The notes under the pieces: model-generated
Databases searched by the model: none
Seen by the model: the letters and a program-made list of their open reading frames with translations, nothing else
Told to the model about the DNA's origin: nothing
Translations under genes and position numbers: made by a program
Part shown: piece after piece, positions 9,643 through 20,678 of the stretch
Layout of the letters: every line of letters starts with the position of its first letter
How positions within the stretch are numbered: position 1 is the first letter of the stretch
Source of the DNA: Candidatus Gastranaerophilales bacterium
GTDB lineage: Bacteria > Cyanobacteriota > Vampirovibrionia > Gastranaerophilales > Gastranaerophilaceae
DNA: 64,000 bases
Direction: 5' to 3'
NCBI GenBank assembly: GCA_944325835.1
Contig: CALVBO010000001.1
Span: 62,001 to 126,000, forward strand

Positions 9643-10274
9643 TTTTCGTCCGGCATTTCGTAAGTATAATTTGGCGGGCCGACGGTTTCTTCTTCGTCAG
9701 GCTCATCTACGGCCTTAAGTTTTAAACCGAAAATGTCGCCGGGCTTGATGTCTAATTCATCGCCTTTACTTACATAAGAAAGTATTGAATTTTCATAAAC
9801 ATTTTCAACAGCCGAATGCAGACGGTGGCCTTTAGCTTCCTCGCCGACAGCGCCTTCTATTGCGTGATAGCCCATGCTTAAACCTTCGACAAAATGATCA
9901 CCAACGCTGAGGGCAGCACTTTTTGCAAGCTCTTTTTTGTCAAGCTTAAACGGGGCAACATACTTGCCAATATTATTTTCTTCAACATGTTTTGTTCGTC
10001 CGAGTGCATTTGTTACGGTTTGAATTTCGTATTTAAAAGTAGCATTGCGTTTAAGACGCTTAGGGTCTTTAATCTCTGTCAGGCAACCGGTTAAGATATC
10101 GCCTTCCTCGACTTTTATATCCGGTGTAAGCTGAATTTCATCAATCGCTTTTAACTCAATACGGTCGGGAGGATCAATTGTTGAAAACGGCGTTATTGCT
10201 TCAACTTTTATTGTCTTGGCAAACGCAGATGTGCCAATGATGAGTATTGAACCCAGTATCAATAATTTTTTCAT
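9639..10274 (-). CDS. Secreted protein, function unknown
   Basis: A 211-residue protein with a signal peptide ([19 protein letters not shown], cleavage after residue 19). The mature part holds Lys/Asp/Glu-rich beta-like segments, including [20 protein letters not shown] and, near the end, [17 protein letters not shown]; both read like the barrel-forming 'minimise toxicity of GxI/GDI' segments also present in the C-terminal part of the SLH protein at 36663. The ATG overlaps the uvrA stop (AAATGA) and its AGGAAGG ribosome-binding site lies inside uvrA, so the two are translationally coupled. I do not recognise a family. Confidence 0.72.
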   Translation of the reverse strand: MKKLLILGSILIIGTSAFAKTIKVEAITPFSTIDPPDRIELKAIDEIQLTPDIKVEEGDILTGCLTEIKDPKRLKRNATFKYEIQTVTNALGRTKHVEENNIGKYVAPFKLDKKELAKSAALSVGDHFVEGLSMGYHAIEGAVGEEAKGHRLHSAVENVYENSILSYVSKGDELDIKPGDIFGLKLKAVDEPDEEETVGPPNYTYEMPDEN

Positions 10275-13111
10275 TTAACCTTCCTTTCCAATAATGGTTT
10301 TAAATATTTACCGGTATATGATTTTGAGCATTTGACAATTTCTTCCGGAGTGCCCGCCGCAACGACTTCACCTCCGCCGTTTCCGCCCTCAGGCCCTAAA
10401 TCAATTATATAATCTGCAACTTTAATTAAGTCAAGATTGTGTTCAATTATTAATATTGTGTTGCCCTGATCAGCAAGTTTTTGAAGAATTTTAATTAATT
10501 TATCCAGATCATACCAGTGCAGCCCGACAGACGGTTCATCCAGAAGATAAAGAGTTTTTCCTGTCGCGCGTTTGTTAAGCTCCGATGCAAGTTTTATGCG
10601 CTGAGCTTCACCGCCGGAAAGTGTTGTTGCGTTCTGACCGAGTTTTATATAATCCAGACCGACATCATAGAGTGTTTGGAGTTTATTTTTAATCACCGGA
10701 ATATTTTCAAAAAATTCCAGCGCTTCTTTGACGCTCATCTCAAGGACATCGGCAATGGTTTTACCCTTGTATTTAACCTCAAGCGTTTCATTATTGTAGC
10801 GTTTTCCCTTGCAGACATCACATTTTACGTAAACGTCAGAGAGGAAGTTCATCTCAATTTTTATGACGCCGTCGCCTTTGCAGGCTTCGCATCTTCCGCC
10901 CTTAACATTAAAACTAAACCGGCCGGCCTTGTAACCGCGTGCTTTTGCTTCGTTTGTTTTTGTGAAAAGTTCTCTTATATGTGTGAATACATCGGTATAA
11001 GTGGCAGGATTTGAACGCGGGGTTCTGCCGATTGGCGACTGGTCGATATCAATAATTTTATCAATATTTTCAAACCCTGAAATTTCATCAACCCCCTGTG
11101 GTTTGGGTTTATCTTTACGCAGCTTGTAAATAGCGTATTCGTAGATTAAATCCTGCATTAGTGATGATTTGCCCGAGCCTGAAACACCGGTCAGCATAAC
11201 AATTTTACCCAGCGGAATTTCAACGTCGATATTTTTAAGGTTATTTATGTGCGCATTTTTAACTGTTAAGGAGTGTCCGTTGCCTTCACGTCTGACTGCC
11301 GGAACCGGAATAAATTTTTCACCGGAAAGATATTTGCCGGTAAGAGAATTTTTCGCTGCAATAATGTCGTCAACACTTCCCTGGGCAATGACTTTCCCTC
11401 CGTTAATACCGGCTTTTGGCCCGATGTCAACGATATAATCAGCATTTCTTATGGTATCTTCATCGTGTTCTACGACAATCAGTGTGTTGCCGAGGTTCCT
11501 AAGCCGCAAAAGCGTATTAATAAGCCTGTCATTATCGCGCTGGTGAAGCCCTATTGAAGGTTCGTCCAATACATACAAAACACCTGAAAGCCCGCTGCCT
11601 ATCTGGGTTGCAAGTCTTATCCGTTGTGCCTCGCCGCCCGAGAGAGTTCCCGCCATACGGGCAAGATTTAAATAACTTAAACCGACATCTTTTAAAAATT
11701 TTAATCTGGCGCTGATTTCATCCAAGATTTGTTTTGCAATCTGCATATTGAAGTCATTCAATTCCAGATATAAATCGGAAATAAAATTGTACGCTTCATC
11801 AATCGGCATAAGCGTAAATTCGTAAATATTTTTCCCGTTGACGGTAACAGCGAGCGCAAACGGATTCAAACGCGCGCCGTGGCATGCCGGACACGGTTTT
11901 GTTATCATATATTTTTCAAAATCTTCGCGTGAATTTATATCCCCGACAGAATCCTGATATTTCTTTTCATAATAAGGAATTACGCCGATATAACGGTGAT
12001 ATTGTGTGTGGTAGCGGCGTGTGCCGAACTTTTTCACATGCAAAGGCACGATATCAGGGCCGCCGTAAAGAATTAAATCTTGTTGATCCGGAGATAATTC
12101 CTCAAACGGTTTATCCATGTCAATTCCGTAGTGCGAACAAACAGAGTTCAAAACATCCTCATAGTAAGTGTTAGAAGTTCTTGCCCACGGATAAATTGCA
12201 CCTTCGCGCAGCGACTTTGTCCTATCCGGAACAATCAAATTCGGATCAAAGAGGAAATCAAATCCTATTCCGCCGCATCGCGGGCAGGCGCCGTACGGCG
12301 CATTAAACGAGAAAATCCTCGGTGCAAGTTCTTCAAAACTTATATTACACTTAGGACATGCCAGCTTTTCCGAATAAATTTTTTCTTCGCCGCCTATAAC
12401 ATCAACAATCAAAATTCCGTCAGCTTTTTGGAGTGCAATCTGCGCACTGTCGGCAATCCTCGAACGCGCGCTTTCTTTGACAACAATTCTATCTACAACA
12501 ACACTTATATCGTGTTTTTTCGTTTTTGCAATTTTTATTTCGTCCTCGTCAAGATTATAAATTTCATCATCAACTTTAACCCTGACAAACCCTTCCTGCC
12601 TGAGTTCTTCAAAAACGTTTTGAAATTCACCCTTTTTGCCCCTTGCAATAGGTGCCAGAATTTGAATTTTTGTGCCTTCTTCCAGTTTTAAGATAGAAGC
12701 GACTATTTCGTCAATTGACTGGGGTTTAATCTCTTCACCGCATTCAGGACAGTGTGGAACGCCTATCCGCGCATAGAGCAGTCTTAAATAGTCATAAATT
12801 TCGGTAACGGTGCCGACAGTTGAACGGGGGTTGTTGCTGGTTGATTTCTGGTCAATTGAAATCGCCGGCGACAGACCGTCAATAGATTCGACATTAGGCT
12901 TATCCATCTGACCCAAAAATTGCCGCGCATAAGTCGAAAGACTTTCAATATAGCGTCTTTGACCTTCCGCGAAGATTGTATCAAATGCCAGCGAGCTTTT
13001 GCCGGAACCTGAAACGCCTGTGAACACTACAAGCTGGTCTTTTGGAATTTCAAGCGATACATCTTTTAAGTTATGTTCTTTTGCACCTTTTATGACAATT
13101 TTATCTCTCAT
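10271..13111 (-). CDS. uvrA: Excinuclease ABC subunit A
   Basis: A 946-residue UvrA of standard length. There are two ABC ATPase modules, with Walker A motifs [14 protein letters not shown] (32-45) and [14 protein letters not shown], two signatures LSGGEAQRI, and Walker B regions LDEPSIGLH and LDEPSVGLH. Zinc-binding cysteine pairs are visible in CPKCN...CPRCGG and [10 protein letters not shown]...[10 protein letters not shown], along with CPECGEEI near residue 120. It recognises bulky DNA lesions and loads UvrB. A CATAAT box ends six bases before the ATG, with no Shine-Dalgarno. The downstream secreted-protein gene overlaps its stop. Confidence 0.98.
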   Translation of the reverse strand: MRDKIVIKGAKEHNLKDVSLEIPKDQLVVFTGVSGSGKSSLAFDTIFAEGQRRYIESLSTYARQFLGQMDKPNVESIDGLSPAISIDQKSTSNNPRSTVGTVTEIYDYLRLLYARIGVPHCPECGEEIKPQSIDEIVASILKLEEGTKIQILAPIARGKKGEFQNVFEELRQEGFVRVKVDDEIYNLDEDEIKIAKTKKHDISVVVDRIVVKESARSRIADSAQIALQKADGILIVDVIGGEEKIYSEKLACPKCNISFEELAPRIFSFNAPYGACPRCGGIGFDFLFDPNLIVPDRTKSLREGAIYPWARTSNTYYEDVLNSVCSHYGIDMDKPFEELSPDQQDLILYGGPDIVPLHVKKFGTRRYHTQYHRYIGVIPYYEKKYQDSVGDINSREDFEKYMITKPCPACHGARLNPFALAVTVNGKNIYEFTLMPIDEAYNFISDLYLELNDFNMQIAKQILDEISARLKFLKDVGLSYLNLARMAGTLSGGEAQRIRLATQIGSGLSGVLYVLDEPSIGLHQRDNDRLINTLLRLRNLGNTLIVVEHDEDTIRNADYIVDIGPKAGINGGKVIAQGSVDDIIAAKNSLTGKYLSGEKFIPVPAVRREGNGHSLTVKNAHINNLKNIDVEIPLGKIVMLTGVSGSGKSSLMQDLIYEYAIYKLRKDKPKPQGVDEISGFENIDKIIDIDQSPIGRTPRSNPATYTDVFTHIRELFTKTNEAKARGYKAGRFSFNVKGGRCEACKGDGVIKIEMNFLSDVYVKCDVCKGKRYNNETLEVKYKGKTIADVLEMSVKEALEFFENIPVIKNKLQTLYDVGLDYIKLGQNATTLSGGEAQRIKLASELNKRATGKTLYLLDEPSVGLHWYDLDKLIKILQKLADQGNTILIIEHNLDLIKVADYIIDLGPEGGNGGGEVVAAGTPEEIVKCSKSYTGKYLKPLLERKVK

Positions 13112-13117
13112 ACCAAG

Positions 13118-13145
13118 ATTATGTCACAAAAATTCTGGTAATCAA
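13118..13145 (-). promoter_or_regulatory. Promoter giving a leaderless uvrA mRNA
   Basis: Minus strand: TTGATT (13145-13140), 16 bases, CATAAT (13123-13118), then six bases (CTTGGT) to ATG at 13111. Same geometry as mnmG. Confidence 0.6.
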
Positions 13146-13147
13146 AT

Positions 13148-14629
13148 CTATTGTTGCTGCTGCTTTTTAGCCATATGTTTGCTTCTGAGTTCATCAACCC
13201 AGCTTGCAAGCGGGGTCGCCGCAATCGGAACCGCTAATCTGAAGATTGCACCGATAATTACCATTTTCTTTAATAACCCCATACCGTTTACAAGTTTATC
13301 TATGTTGGTTGGGAGAACTAATTTCTTAGTTTTAGCGTAATCAAGTGCTTTTAACGGTTTTACCTTCTTGAGTTCTTCTTTGGAAGCTTTATTTTCTTTC
13401 ATTTTTTTGATTTTATCAAGAACGGCTTTTTGTTCTGCCGCAAAATCTTTTTCAAAATCCTTATCATCAGCTCTTGCACCGATAAATTTAGCGGTAACTC
13501 TTTCCCACCAGTTGTTAAGTTTACTGTCAATCAGGTAGGATAATGTGGTTGAAATTACGAATGTCAGTCCCTGATTTATTGCAAGAACTTTTTTCTTGTC
13601 ATCTTCAAGGTTATCGTTATTCAGGGTTCTTTGCATATAAACACCGCTGATAATAGCCGAAGTCACTGTTGCAATATGGTTGAAGAGGAAATCGGATTCT
13701 TTCCATTGTTCTGCCTTCTTCTGCAGGGTTTTGGAATTTAAAAGCGGGCTGGTAATATGTTTTGCGATTAAGTCTGTAAATTTGTCGTAAAATCCGCTTA
13801 CTTTATTATTTTTGGATGCATTTACGATTGTTTCAACGGTAGCTTCCGGAATTTTACCGTGGAAGCTTACGTCTTTTGCTTTGTTATTATCATTTGCAAT
13901 GAAGTTTTTAAGCTCTTTTCCGCCTTTTAAGTTGCTGTAATCATTTTGTATTTGTTGCGGGTTTTGAGCCTCAGCCGGTTTGTTTTTAGGCGTTTTTGAC
14001 AGACCGAATACGTATTTAAGTATAAGCGGAATAAGGGCAATTGTGAGCATTGCTCTCGGAACGCAGATAATCCATTCCGGAATGTTTCTCATCAAGGTAT
14101 CCATTGTCCTCATCTGAGGTTTACCAAGCTTGCTGATTGAGTCGCAGCCAAATTTCGCAGGAGCTGCTTTTGCTTTTTTCAGGGCATCATCAAGCGGTTT
14201 TGTTAGAACCATTGTAACCGCATATCCCAAAAAGCCTGAGGAAATGGCTTGACCCGCTGAATAAATTTTATCTTTTTTATCTTTCATCCCCGGAATTGCC
14301 ATTGTTAAGGCCGGGCGAACCATGCCTGCTGTAACAAGTGCAACGAGAGCGTTTGCTGTCTGGTTGTGGTCATTAGTGTATTCAAGGAAATTCGCGAATT
14401 TGTCGCTGGAGAGAAATTTTTTAAAATTCCCCTTGAAACTTAAAGCGGCAGCCTCACTCGTATCCGTAAAGCTGCCGCTATTAATAACCTCGTTTATACC
14501 TTCTGTTGTTACACCACTCTTATGGTTTACCTCATAAAACGCACTTCGCTTGTGCTTGAGCTGTTTTATACCTTGCGAATTCTCCTGCAGGTAAGGGTTG
14601 TTTGTATAATTTATCGAGTTAATAATCAT
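13148..14629 (-). CDS. Lineage-specific protein with hydrophobic segments, function unknown
   Basis: About 493 residues from ATG 14629. An upstream in-frame ATG at 14665 exists, but a TACTAT -10 box lies between the two, so the shorter start is preferred. Hydrophobic stretches occur near VALVTAGMVRPALTMAIPG, SSGFLGYAVTMVLTKPL, PRAMLTIALIPLILKYVF and VTSAIISGVYMQ, suggesting several membrane segments. Two F-x-G motifs are present, LSFKGNFKKF and VSFHGKIPEA. The C-terminus is basic and Gln-rich. The alternation of membrane-like helices and charged linkers recalls the proteins at 20731, 43366 and 43968; possible relatedness is inferred from this pattern only. Confidence 0.65.
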   Translation of the reverse strand: MIINSINYTNNPYLQENSQGIKQLKHKRSAFYEVNHKSGVTTEGINEVINSGSFTDTSEAAALSFKGNFKKFLSSDKFANFLEYTNDHNQTANALVALVTAGMVRPALTMAIPGMKDKKDKIYSAGQAISSGFLGYAVTMVLTKPLDDALKKAKAAPAKFGCDSISKLGKPQMRTMDTLMRNIPEWIICVPRAMLTIALIPLILKYVFGLSKTPKNKPAEAQNPQQIQNDYSNLKGGKELKNFIANDNNKAKDVSFHGKIPEATVETIVNASKNNKVSGFYDKFTDLIAKHITSPLLNSKTLQKKAEQWKESDFLFNHIATVTSAIISGVYMQRTLNNDNLEDDKKKVLAINQGLTFVISTTLSYLIDSKLNNWWERVTAKFIGARADDKDFEKDFAAEQKAVLDKIKKMKENKASKEELKKVKPLKALDYAKTKKLVLPTNIDKLVNGMGLLKKMVIIGAIFRLAVPIAATPLASWVDELRSKHMAKKQQQQ

Positions 14630-14649
14630 CTTCACACCATTTGTTTTAA

Positions 14650-14679
14650 ATAGTATCTTGTACATTTATTTTAAAACAA
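14650..14679 (-). promoter_or_regulatory. Candidate promoter of the 13148-14629 gene
   Basis: Minus strand: TTGTTT (14679-14674), 18 bases, TACTAT (14655-14650). It lies downstream of the alternative upstream ATG at 14665 and therefore supports the start at 14629. Confidence 0.4.
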
Positions 14680-14765
14680 AGGAAAATTTTTTTTGTCATT
14701 TGGTTAAGAAAAATTTACATGAAATATATAAAACCCTATTGCCTTTTACCTATTGATTTATTGCC

Positions 14766-15620
14766 TTATCTAATTACCAGCACATCGCATGATACATTGT
14801 CACAAACGCGTTTTTCTGTCTGGTTTGAAAATAATTTACTCTTTTTTTCTTCGCTTTTCCCGTCGAGAATGACTAAATCAATTTCGTTATCCAGAGTGTA
14901 ATTAATAATTTCGTGCGCGGGAATGCCGGTTAAAATTACACTTCGTGAAGATTGCAGCCCCATATTGTCAAGAATTTCTTCAAGACCTTTTACGATGCGA
15001 TATGCATATTTCTTTTGTTCCTGTTCAATCTTTAGGTACCAGTTTGTATCAAGTGTACCTTCTAAAAATAACAGGTTAGGATTTTCGTTCACAATACAGA
15101 TATGAATTTCTTTATCTTCAAGGTTAAGTTTTTCCAGTTCCGAGCGGAAATGTTCTGCGGAATTATTTTTGTCACCGATTGCAAGCAGAACTTTTTTTGT
15201 ATTATTTCTGTGTTTAGATACATAAACTGAAACAGGAGAAGCGTTCAGTAAATCGTAAGAAACCGAGCCGAGCCATTTTTGAAGTCCTTTTTTGCCGTGC
15301 GAACCGCAAAGAACAATATCGTATTCATTGCTTTCAAGTTCTTCAAGAATTAAATCCGAAACCCCGCCGCACATTTTTATGGTTCTGCCAATGTTCAGAC
15401 CTGCTTTTTCAAGTTCTTTTTTTGTATATTCCAGAATATTATCTGCCAGATTGGAACAGGAAATATTAAAATCGGATTGTTCAACATCAACATCCTCCGG
15501 CAAAAAATTCCAGTCAATCACGCAAATGGCATCAATTGCTTCGCGTTTCGACCAGTGTGAAAAATTATATATAGCGTTGAAACTTATCTTGGATCCGTCT
15601 GTACAGAATAAAGCCTTCAT
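14766..15620 (-). CDS. Tandem universal stress protein (UspA family)
   Basis: Two Usp domains in 284 residues. Domain 1 starts KALFCTDGSK and ends with the nucleotide-binding loop pattern GSHGKKGLQKWLGSVS followed by SPVSVYV. Domain 2 starts KVLLAIGDKNNS and contains ILTGIPAHEIIN and LVILDGKSEEKKSKL; its glycine loop is degenerate, so ATP binding may be confined to the first domain. ATG 15620 is chosen because AAAGGAG lies eight bases upstream; the in-frame ATG at 15647 lies ahead of that site. Divergent from the sigma factor at 15737. Usp proteins act in stress survival; the target here is unknown. Confidence 0.87.
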   Translation of the reverse strand: MKALFCTDGSKISFNAIYNFSHWSKREAIDAICVIDWNFLPEDVDVEQSDFNISCSNLADNILEYTKKELEKAGLNIGRTIKMCGGVSDLILEELESNEYDIVLCGSHGKKGLQKWLGSVSYDLLNASPVSVYVSKHRNNTKKVLLAIGDKNNSAEHFRSELEKLNLEDKEIHICIVNENPNLLFLEGTLDTNWYLKIEQEQKKYAYRIVKGLEEILDNMGLQSSRSVILTGIPAHEIINYTLDNEIDLVILDGKSEEKKSKLFSNQTEKRVCDNVSCDVLVIR

Positions 15621-15736
15621 TAAATTTTCTCCTTTTTCTGCTGACATTTTAATTTATGTTAAAGATTTTTAAATTACCTGCTCATCTATTTTTTTTATGA
15701 TATAGTAATTGAATTAGATAGTATGAGTTTTGTAAA

Positions 15737-16348
15737 ATGCCGGCTGAAAATAAGATTAATCTAAAAGAATATAAAGAATTAATAGAAACTATAGCAAAGG
15801 TTGAATATCAAAAATTTTCTTCATTCAGGCTTATAGAACTGCCTGAACTGGTTAATATCGGTAATCATACCCTGTATATTCTGTTTAAAAATCATTCTAA
15901 AGAAAATTATAATAATACCTATCTGGCAACTGCAATCAAATGGGCTATAAGAAATGAAGTCAGACGCCGCTATAAATGGTATACTCTCAAAAACAGCCGC
16001 AGAAACGCTGTTGAAGATGACGGCGAAAATAATGTAAGAGAAGAGGTTTACAAAACTATTTTATCTATTGAAGAGATGCAGGAGGCTGAAGTCCCGACTC
16101 AAATCCGCGCTCTTGACAACACGCCGGAAGAAAATATAGAATTAATTGAACTTAAAAATGAAATTCTGGAATCAATGAAAAAATTATCGCCGCGTGAGCG
16201 TGAACTCATTGAATGTAAGTTCTTCCAGAATAAAAAATTAAAAGATATTTCGGAAGAATTTGAGATTTCACAATCGAGAATTTCAAGAATTATCCAGGCG
16301 GGGTTGGACAAGATTAAAAAGGATTTGAAAAAACAGGGGATTTTATGA
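15737..16348 (+). CDS. Sigma-70 family RNA polymerase sigma factor
   Basis: A 203-residue sigma factor. The segment around residues 55-90 ([20 protein letters not shown]) resembles region 2, and the C-terminus ([14 protein letters not shown]...[13 protein letters not shown]) is a clear region 4 helix-turn-helix. Between them lies an acidic linker. It is shorter than a primary sigma factor and lacks region 1, so it is an alternative sigma factor, not a typical ECF. No anti-sigma gene is adjacent. Its stop overlaps the ATG of gcvPB by four bases (ATGA), which implies co-transcription and coupling. It could in principle serve the unusual promoter signature found in this window, but nothing here tests that. 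Confidence 0.87.
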   Translation: MPAENKINLKEYKELIETIAKVEYQKFSSFRLIELPELVNIGNHTLYILFKNHSKENYNNTYLATAIKWAIRNEVRRRYKWYTLKNSRRNAVEDDGENNVREEVYKTILSIEEMQEAEVPTQIRALDNTPEENIELIELKNEILESMKKLSPRERELIECKFFQNKKLKDISEEFEISQSRISRIIQAGLDKIKKDLKKQGIL

Positions 16349-17775
16349 AGACGGTATTTGAAAAGAGCAACGGGGTTTTAGGTGTATCTCTAACGGATGA
16401 AAAATATGATACAGGGTTTATGAAAAATGTGGAATTGAGAACTTCCGATATAGGTCTGCCTCAGATGAGCGAACTGGAAGTCTTAAGACATTATAAAGAA
16501 CTTTCCGACAGAAACTTTTGTATTGAAAAAGGTTTTTATCCGCTCGGTTCGTGTACTATGAAATATAATCCTAAGGTTAACGAACTGCTTGCAAACCTTG
16601 ACGGCTTTTCAAATCTTCACCCTCTGGCTGCGGATGAGGATTGTCAGGGCGCTCTGGAATTAATGTATAAATTGCAGGAAAAACTTAAAATCGTGACCGG
16701 AATGGACGCTGTCACATTACAGCCGGCAGCCGGTGCACACGGCGAATTGACCGGTATGATGATTATTAAAAAATATTTTGAACATATCGGAGAAAAAAGA
16801 TCTAAAGTTATCATTCCGGATTCCGCTCACGGAACGAACCCTGCAAGCGCTGATATGTGCGGGTTTGAAATCGTTTCTGTTAAGTCTGATGACAAAGGAC
16901 AGGTTGACGTCGAGGCATTGAAGGAGCTTTTGACGCCTGATGTTGCGGCAATTATGATGACTAATCCGAATACACTCGGAATTTTTGAGGAAAACGTTCT
17001 TGAAATTTCTGAACTTATGCATAAAAACGGTTCACTTTTGTACTATGACGGGGCAAATTTTAACGCTATTATGGGGCATTCTAATCCCAAGTTAATGGGC
17101 TTTGACGTTGTCCACTTAAATCTGCACAAAACCTTTGCGACCCCTCACGGCGGCGGAGGCCCCGGTGCAGGCCCTGTTGGTGTCGTTGCAAAACTGAAGG
17201 ACTTTTTGCCGGCGCCTGTTATTGCCTTTGACGGACAAAAATATTTCAGAAATTATAATATTCCGCATTCAATCGGGCAGGTTAAAGCATTTTACGGAAA
17301 TTTCGGAGTGCTTGTAAGAGCTTATGCCTACATCCTGATGATGGGTGAAAACCTCAAAAAAGCCAGCGAAAATGCCGTTCTTAACGCAAACTATATTAAA
17401 GAAAAACTTAAAGGTGCGTATAAGCTTCCTTATGACGTTCCATGCATGCACGAATTTGTGCTTTCAGGCGACTGGCAGAAGGAAGAAAGCGGCGTTTCCA
17501 CCCTGAATATTGCCAAACGAATTATGGAAAACAATATTCACCCGCCAACGATTTATTTCCCTCTGATTGTTCACGAGGCTATTATGATTGAGCCTACAGA
17601 GACTGAATCAAAAGAACGATTAGACGAATTTATTGATGTAATGTTAAAAATTGCCGATGAGGCAAAAAATAATCCGGAAAGGGTTAAAGCAGCGCCTCTG
17701 ACAACTCCTGTCACAAAAATTGATGAAACGCTGGCGGCACGCAAACCGGATTTAAAATTTAAACAAGAAAGTTAA
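16345..17775 (+). CDS. gcvPB: Glycine dehydrogenase (decarboxylating) subunit 2
   Basis: A 476-residue P-protein subunit 2 of the split type. The PLP lysine motif [20 protein letters not shown] is seen near residues 255-275, and the N-terminal [18 protein letters not shown] and [10 protein letters not shown] signatures are typical. With GcvPA it decarboxylates glycine and transfers the aminomethyl group to lipoyl GcvH. Neither gcvPA, gcvT nor gcvH is next to it. Instead it is coupled by a four-base overlap to the sigma-factor gene, and followed after nine bases by the DUF2229-type gene. Confidence 0.96.
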   Translation: MKTVFEKSNGVLGVSLTDEKYDTGFMKNVELRTSDIGLPQMSELEVLRHYKELSDRNFCIEKGFYPLGSCTMKYNPKVNELLANLDGFSNLHPLAADEDCQGALELMYKLQEKLKIVTGMDAVTLQPAAGAHGELTGMMIIKKYFEHIGEKRSKVIIPDSAHGTNPASADMCGFEIVSVKSDDKGQVDVEALKELLTPDVAAIMMTNPNTLGIFEENVLEISELMHKNGSLLYYDGANFNAIMGHSNPKLMGFDVVHLNLHKTFATPHGGGGPGAGPVGVVAKLKDFLPAPVIAFDGQKYFRNYNIPHSIGQVKAFYGNFGVLVRAYAYILMMGENLKKASENAVLNANYIKEKLKGAYKLPYDVPCMHEFVLSGDWQKEESGVSTLNIAKRIMENNIHPPTIYFPLIVHEAIMIEPTETESKERLDEFIDVMLKIADEAKNNPERVKAAPLTTPVTKIDETLAARKPDLKFKQES

Positions 17776-17784
17776 TGTGAAATT

Positions 17785-18906
17785 ATGAAAGAACAAAAAA
17801 AGATAAAAGTAGCTTTCCCGCATATGGGAAATATATACATTGCCTGGTCCTCGGTACTTAGAAAAATAGGTATTGAGCCGTTTATTCCGCCGTATACCAG
17901 TAAGAAAACGCTTTCTCTCGGCACGAAACATTCGCCGGAAGCTATCTGTCTGCCATATAAATTAATTCTAGGCAACTTTATTGAAGCAATTGAGGGCGGA
18001 ACCGATTACGTTGCTATGATTACCTCTCCGGGTATCTGCCGTCTGGGTGAATACGGCGGCTGCATTGACAATGCCCTTAAAGATATGGGTTATCAGGCAA
18101 AATATATTGAATTGCGTCTGTATGACGGTATTAAAGGTATGTATGACTTTTTAAAACGGGTTTCCGGAAAAAATGATCCTGTTTTATTCCTGCGCGCAAT
18201 AAATCTTGGTATCAGAAAAGTTTTCGTACTGGATGCTCTTGATGCACGTCTTTCGTATCTTAGAGCACGTGAACTTCACCATGGAGATGCGGAAAAATTG
18301 TACAACAAAGCCTTAAAATTTATTAAAGATGCAAATTCTACCCGTGAACTTAAAAAGGCTGAAAAAGAAGCTTTTGCGCTGATTAACCAGACAAAAATTG
18401 ATGAAAAGCGCGATGTATTGAGGGTTGATTTAACAGGCGAAATTTATATTGTCTGCGATGAATTTTCCAACCAGAATATTATGCGCGAACTCGGAAAAAT
18501 GGGCGTTGAAGTCCGCAGAAGTCTTTCTGTCGGGAGCTTTTTAAGAGATGCAATCATACCGAAGGCGTTTAAGAAAGAAGAAACCCACCTTGAGCGTGCA
18601 GAAAAACTTGCGAAACCTTATCTTATGCGCGACATCGGAGGAGATGCTCTTGAATGTGTTTCAGATGTAGTGTATGCTGAAAAACGAGGAATTGACGGGA
18701 TTATTCACGTTTCTCCTTTCACCTGCATGCCGGAAATTATGTCACAGAATATTTTCCCTGCAATGAGAGAGGACTGCGACATTCCTATCCTGCCGCTTAT
18801 TATGGATGAACAAACCGGTAAAGCCGGCTATATTACACGTCTTGAAGCGTTCGTTGACCTTATGCGGCGTAAAAAAAGAAAATTAGCCATGGCTAATGCG
18901 AAATAA
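17785..18906 (+). CDS. Acyl-CoA dehydratase activase-related protein (DUF2229/HgdC-associated)
   Basis: A 373-residue protein resembling the DUF2229 portion of the CoA-substrate-specific enzyme activases. Conserved cysteines that may hold an iron-sulfur cluster are seen in PEAICLPYK, PGICRLGEYGGC and SPFTCMPE. The ATP-binding BadF/HgdC half that is often fused to or next to this domain is absent here, so this is the free-standing form. The C-terminal motif MDEQTGKAGYITRLEAF is typical. The physiological substrate is not known for such proteins. It sits nine bases after gcvPB and probably shares its transcript. Confidence 0.82.
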   Translation: MKEQKKIKVAFPHMGNIYIAWSSVLRKIGIEPFIPPYTSKKTLSLGTKHSPEAICLPYKLILGNFIEAIEGGTDYVAMITSPGICRLGEYGGCIDNALKDMGYQAKYIELRLYDGIKGMYDFLKRVSGKNDPVLFLRAINLGIRKVFVLDALDARLSYLRARELHHGDAEKLYNKALKFIKDANSTRELKKAEKEAFALINQTKIDEKRDVLRVDLTGEIYIVCDEFSNQNIMRELGKMGVEVRRSLSVGSFLRDAIIPKAFKKEETHLERAEKLAKPYLMRDIGGDALECVSDVVYAEKRGIDGIIHVSPFTCMPEIMSQNIFPAMREDCDIPILPLIMDEQTGKAGYITRLEAFVDLMRRKKRKLAMANAK

Positions 18907-18945
18907 GTTTAATGTTTTTCCGTACCGTTGTTGTAGGATAGGATT

Positions 18946-19803
18946 ATGATTAAAATATTAAAAGAAACATTTTCTATATTAAATAAAAATTGGTGGCTAC
19001 TATTCATTTTTATGACTATATGCTACATCGGGCTGGTTTATTTCAGTATTCTGCAATCTTCTGCAAAAACTTTGTTGCAGCTGTCTGTCGGCGCGGTGAC
19101 ACTTTTGTTTATTACAATTGCGGGTGTTGCCGGATTGTTTTACTGCCTTCGCAATACCGTTGATGCTGAAACCTCCGGTAAGGATTTCGAGCGTATGGAT
19201 TTGTTAAAAATGTTTCCGAAGGGCGTGTCGGATTATTTCCTCCCTGCCGCCGGCGTTATTATAATCTATTTGATAATTGTCTTTTTGATGTTTAAAGGCG
19301 CAATGTTAATCGGCAAAAACTTAATCGGAACATTTTCTTTTACTCCCGAAGAGTTGAAAAATGCCATGAGTTCCGTGGAAGCGCTGAATAATTTTCAGAA
19401 AAATATTTCCGTTGACGATTTAATTAAATTATCTAAATGGCATTTGCTTTATCTTGCGTTTAGCTCTGTATTGACCTATCTTTTAATCTACTGGCTGCCG
19501 GAAACTTTTTATAATACTAAAAATGCGTTTTTCTCATTGTGTTATTCAATAAAAAAAGTTCTCCTGAATACCTTGAGCACTCTTCAATTATTTTTTACAA
19601 TTGTTGCAATTAATATAATTACCTCTCTGATTATGGCATTAATGATGCCTGTGCCGTTTCTGGCGTTTCTTGTATACTTTGTATATTTCTACGTTTTTTT
19701 ATATATTCTGCTTTTGACATTTAATTTTTACAGACATAAATTTGTAGCTTTGCCGCCGGCTGAAACGGAAAAGGATGATGAAGGCGAACCGGAAGAAGAA
19801 TAA
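18946..19803 (+). CDS. Multi-pass membrane protein, function unknown
   Basis: A 285-residue integral membrane protein with about six predicted helices (roughly 16-37, 44-67, 97-117, 166-184, 211-230 and 232-260) and an acidic cytoplasmic-looking tail ending GEPEEE. AGGATAGG precedes the ATG. Its last 29 bases overlap the start region of miaA in another frame, so translation of the two is probably linked. I see no family motif beyond the membrane topology. Confidence 0.75.
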   Translation: MIKILKETFSILNKNWWLLFIFMTICYIGLVYFSILQSSAKTLLQLSVGAVTLLFITIAGVAGLFYCLRNTVDAETSGKDFERMDLLKMFPKGVSDYFLPAAGVIIIYLIIVFLMFKGAMLIGKNLIGTFSFTPEELKNAMSSVEALNNFQKNISVDDLIKLSKWHLLYLAFSSVLTYLLIYWLPETFYNTKNAFFSLCYSIKKVLLNTLSTLQLFFTIVAINIITSLIMALMMPVPFLAFLVYFVYFYVFLYILLLTFNFYRHKFVALPPAETEKDDEGEPEEE

Positions 19804-20662
19804 AGTCATTGCTGTTGTCGGAGCCACTGCAAGTGGAAAAACTGCTTATGCGGTTGAACTTGCAAAAAAGCTGGGCGGTGAAATTATCTCTGCGGATTCC
19901 AGACTTGTATACCGCGGGTTTGATATCGGAACTGCAAAGCCTACAATGGAAGAGCGCGAAAGTATTCCTCATTACTTAATTGATATTGTGGAGCCGGAAT
20001 TTGACTATTCTGCTGCGCTGTGGGCTAAAGAAGCAGAAAAATGTATTGAATGTATTACCTCAAGAGGGAAAGTTCCGATAATTGCCGGCGGTACAGGACT
20101 TTATTTCAGAATTTTGCTGGAAAATTATGACTTGCCGCAGGTTGAACCGAATTATGAATTGCGCAGGGAACTTGACGCTTTTTCTTTTGATGAACTTCAG
20201 GCGCGCTTAGCTCTGATTGATCCTGAAACCGCTGCAAAAATAGAAAAAAATGACAGGAAAAAGATTATTCGTGCGCTTGAGATAGTGGAAACATTAAAAC
20301 TGCCAATGTCAAAAGTGCGCGGGGTTAAGAGCGAAGGCAAGTATGATGTTGAATGGATAGGATTAAATTTTCCGCGCGAAGAGTTGTATGAGCGTATCAA
20401 CAGACGGGTTGATATAATGATTGAAAAGGGGCTTGTTGATGAAACCCGCCGTTTGCTTGAAAAACACGGCAGGATCCCAAACCTTACCGATACAATCGGA
20501 TATCGCGAAATTATCGGTTATCTTGACGGGAAATGCACTCTGGAGGAGGCTTGTTCAATTTTAAAACAAAATTCAAGACGTTATGCAAAAAGACAGCTTA
20601 CATGGTTTAGAAAAAATCCGCTTATTAAATGGAATGTTTATCCTGAATTAAAATTGAAGTAA
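19775..20662 (+). CDS. miaA: tRNA dimethylallyltransferase
   Basis: A 295-residue MiaA, which adds the isopentenyl group to N6 of A37 in tRNAs reading UNN codons. P-loop GATASGKT at 16-23, DSRLVYRGFDIGTAKP, HYLIDIVEP, GGTGLYFRILL and the RKKIIRALEI helix are all family signatures; DTIGYREIIGYL lies near the C-terminus. The ATG lies within the 3' end of the membrane protein gene (29-base overlap). Together with mnmG and the MnmC2-like gene, it makes this window rich in anticodon-loop modification functions. Confidence 0.96.
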   Translation: MMKANRKKNKVIAVVGATASGKTAYAVELAKKLGGEIISADSRLVYRGFDIGTAKPTMEERESIPHYLIDIVEPEFDYSAALWAKEAEKCIECITSRGKVPIIAGGTGLYFRILLENYDLPQVEPNYELRRELDAFSFDELQARLALIDPETAAKIEKNDRKKIIRALEIVETLKLPMSKVRGVKSEGKYDVEWIGLNFPREELYERINRRVDIMIEKGLVDETRRLLEKHGRIPNLTDTIGYREIIGYLDGKCTLEEACSILKQNSRRYAKRQLTWFRKNPLIKWNVYPELKLK

Positions 20663-20678
20663 TTTTACAATATATTAC

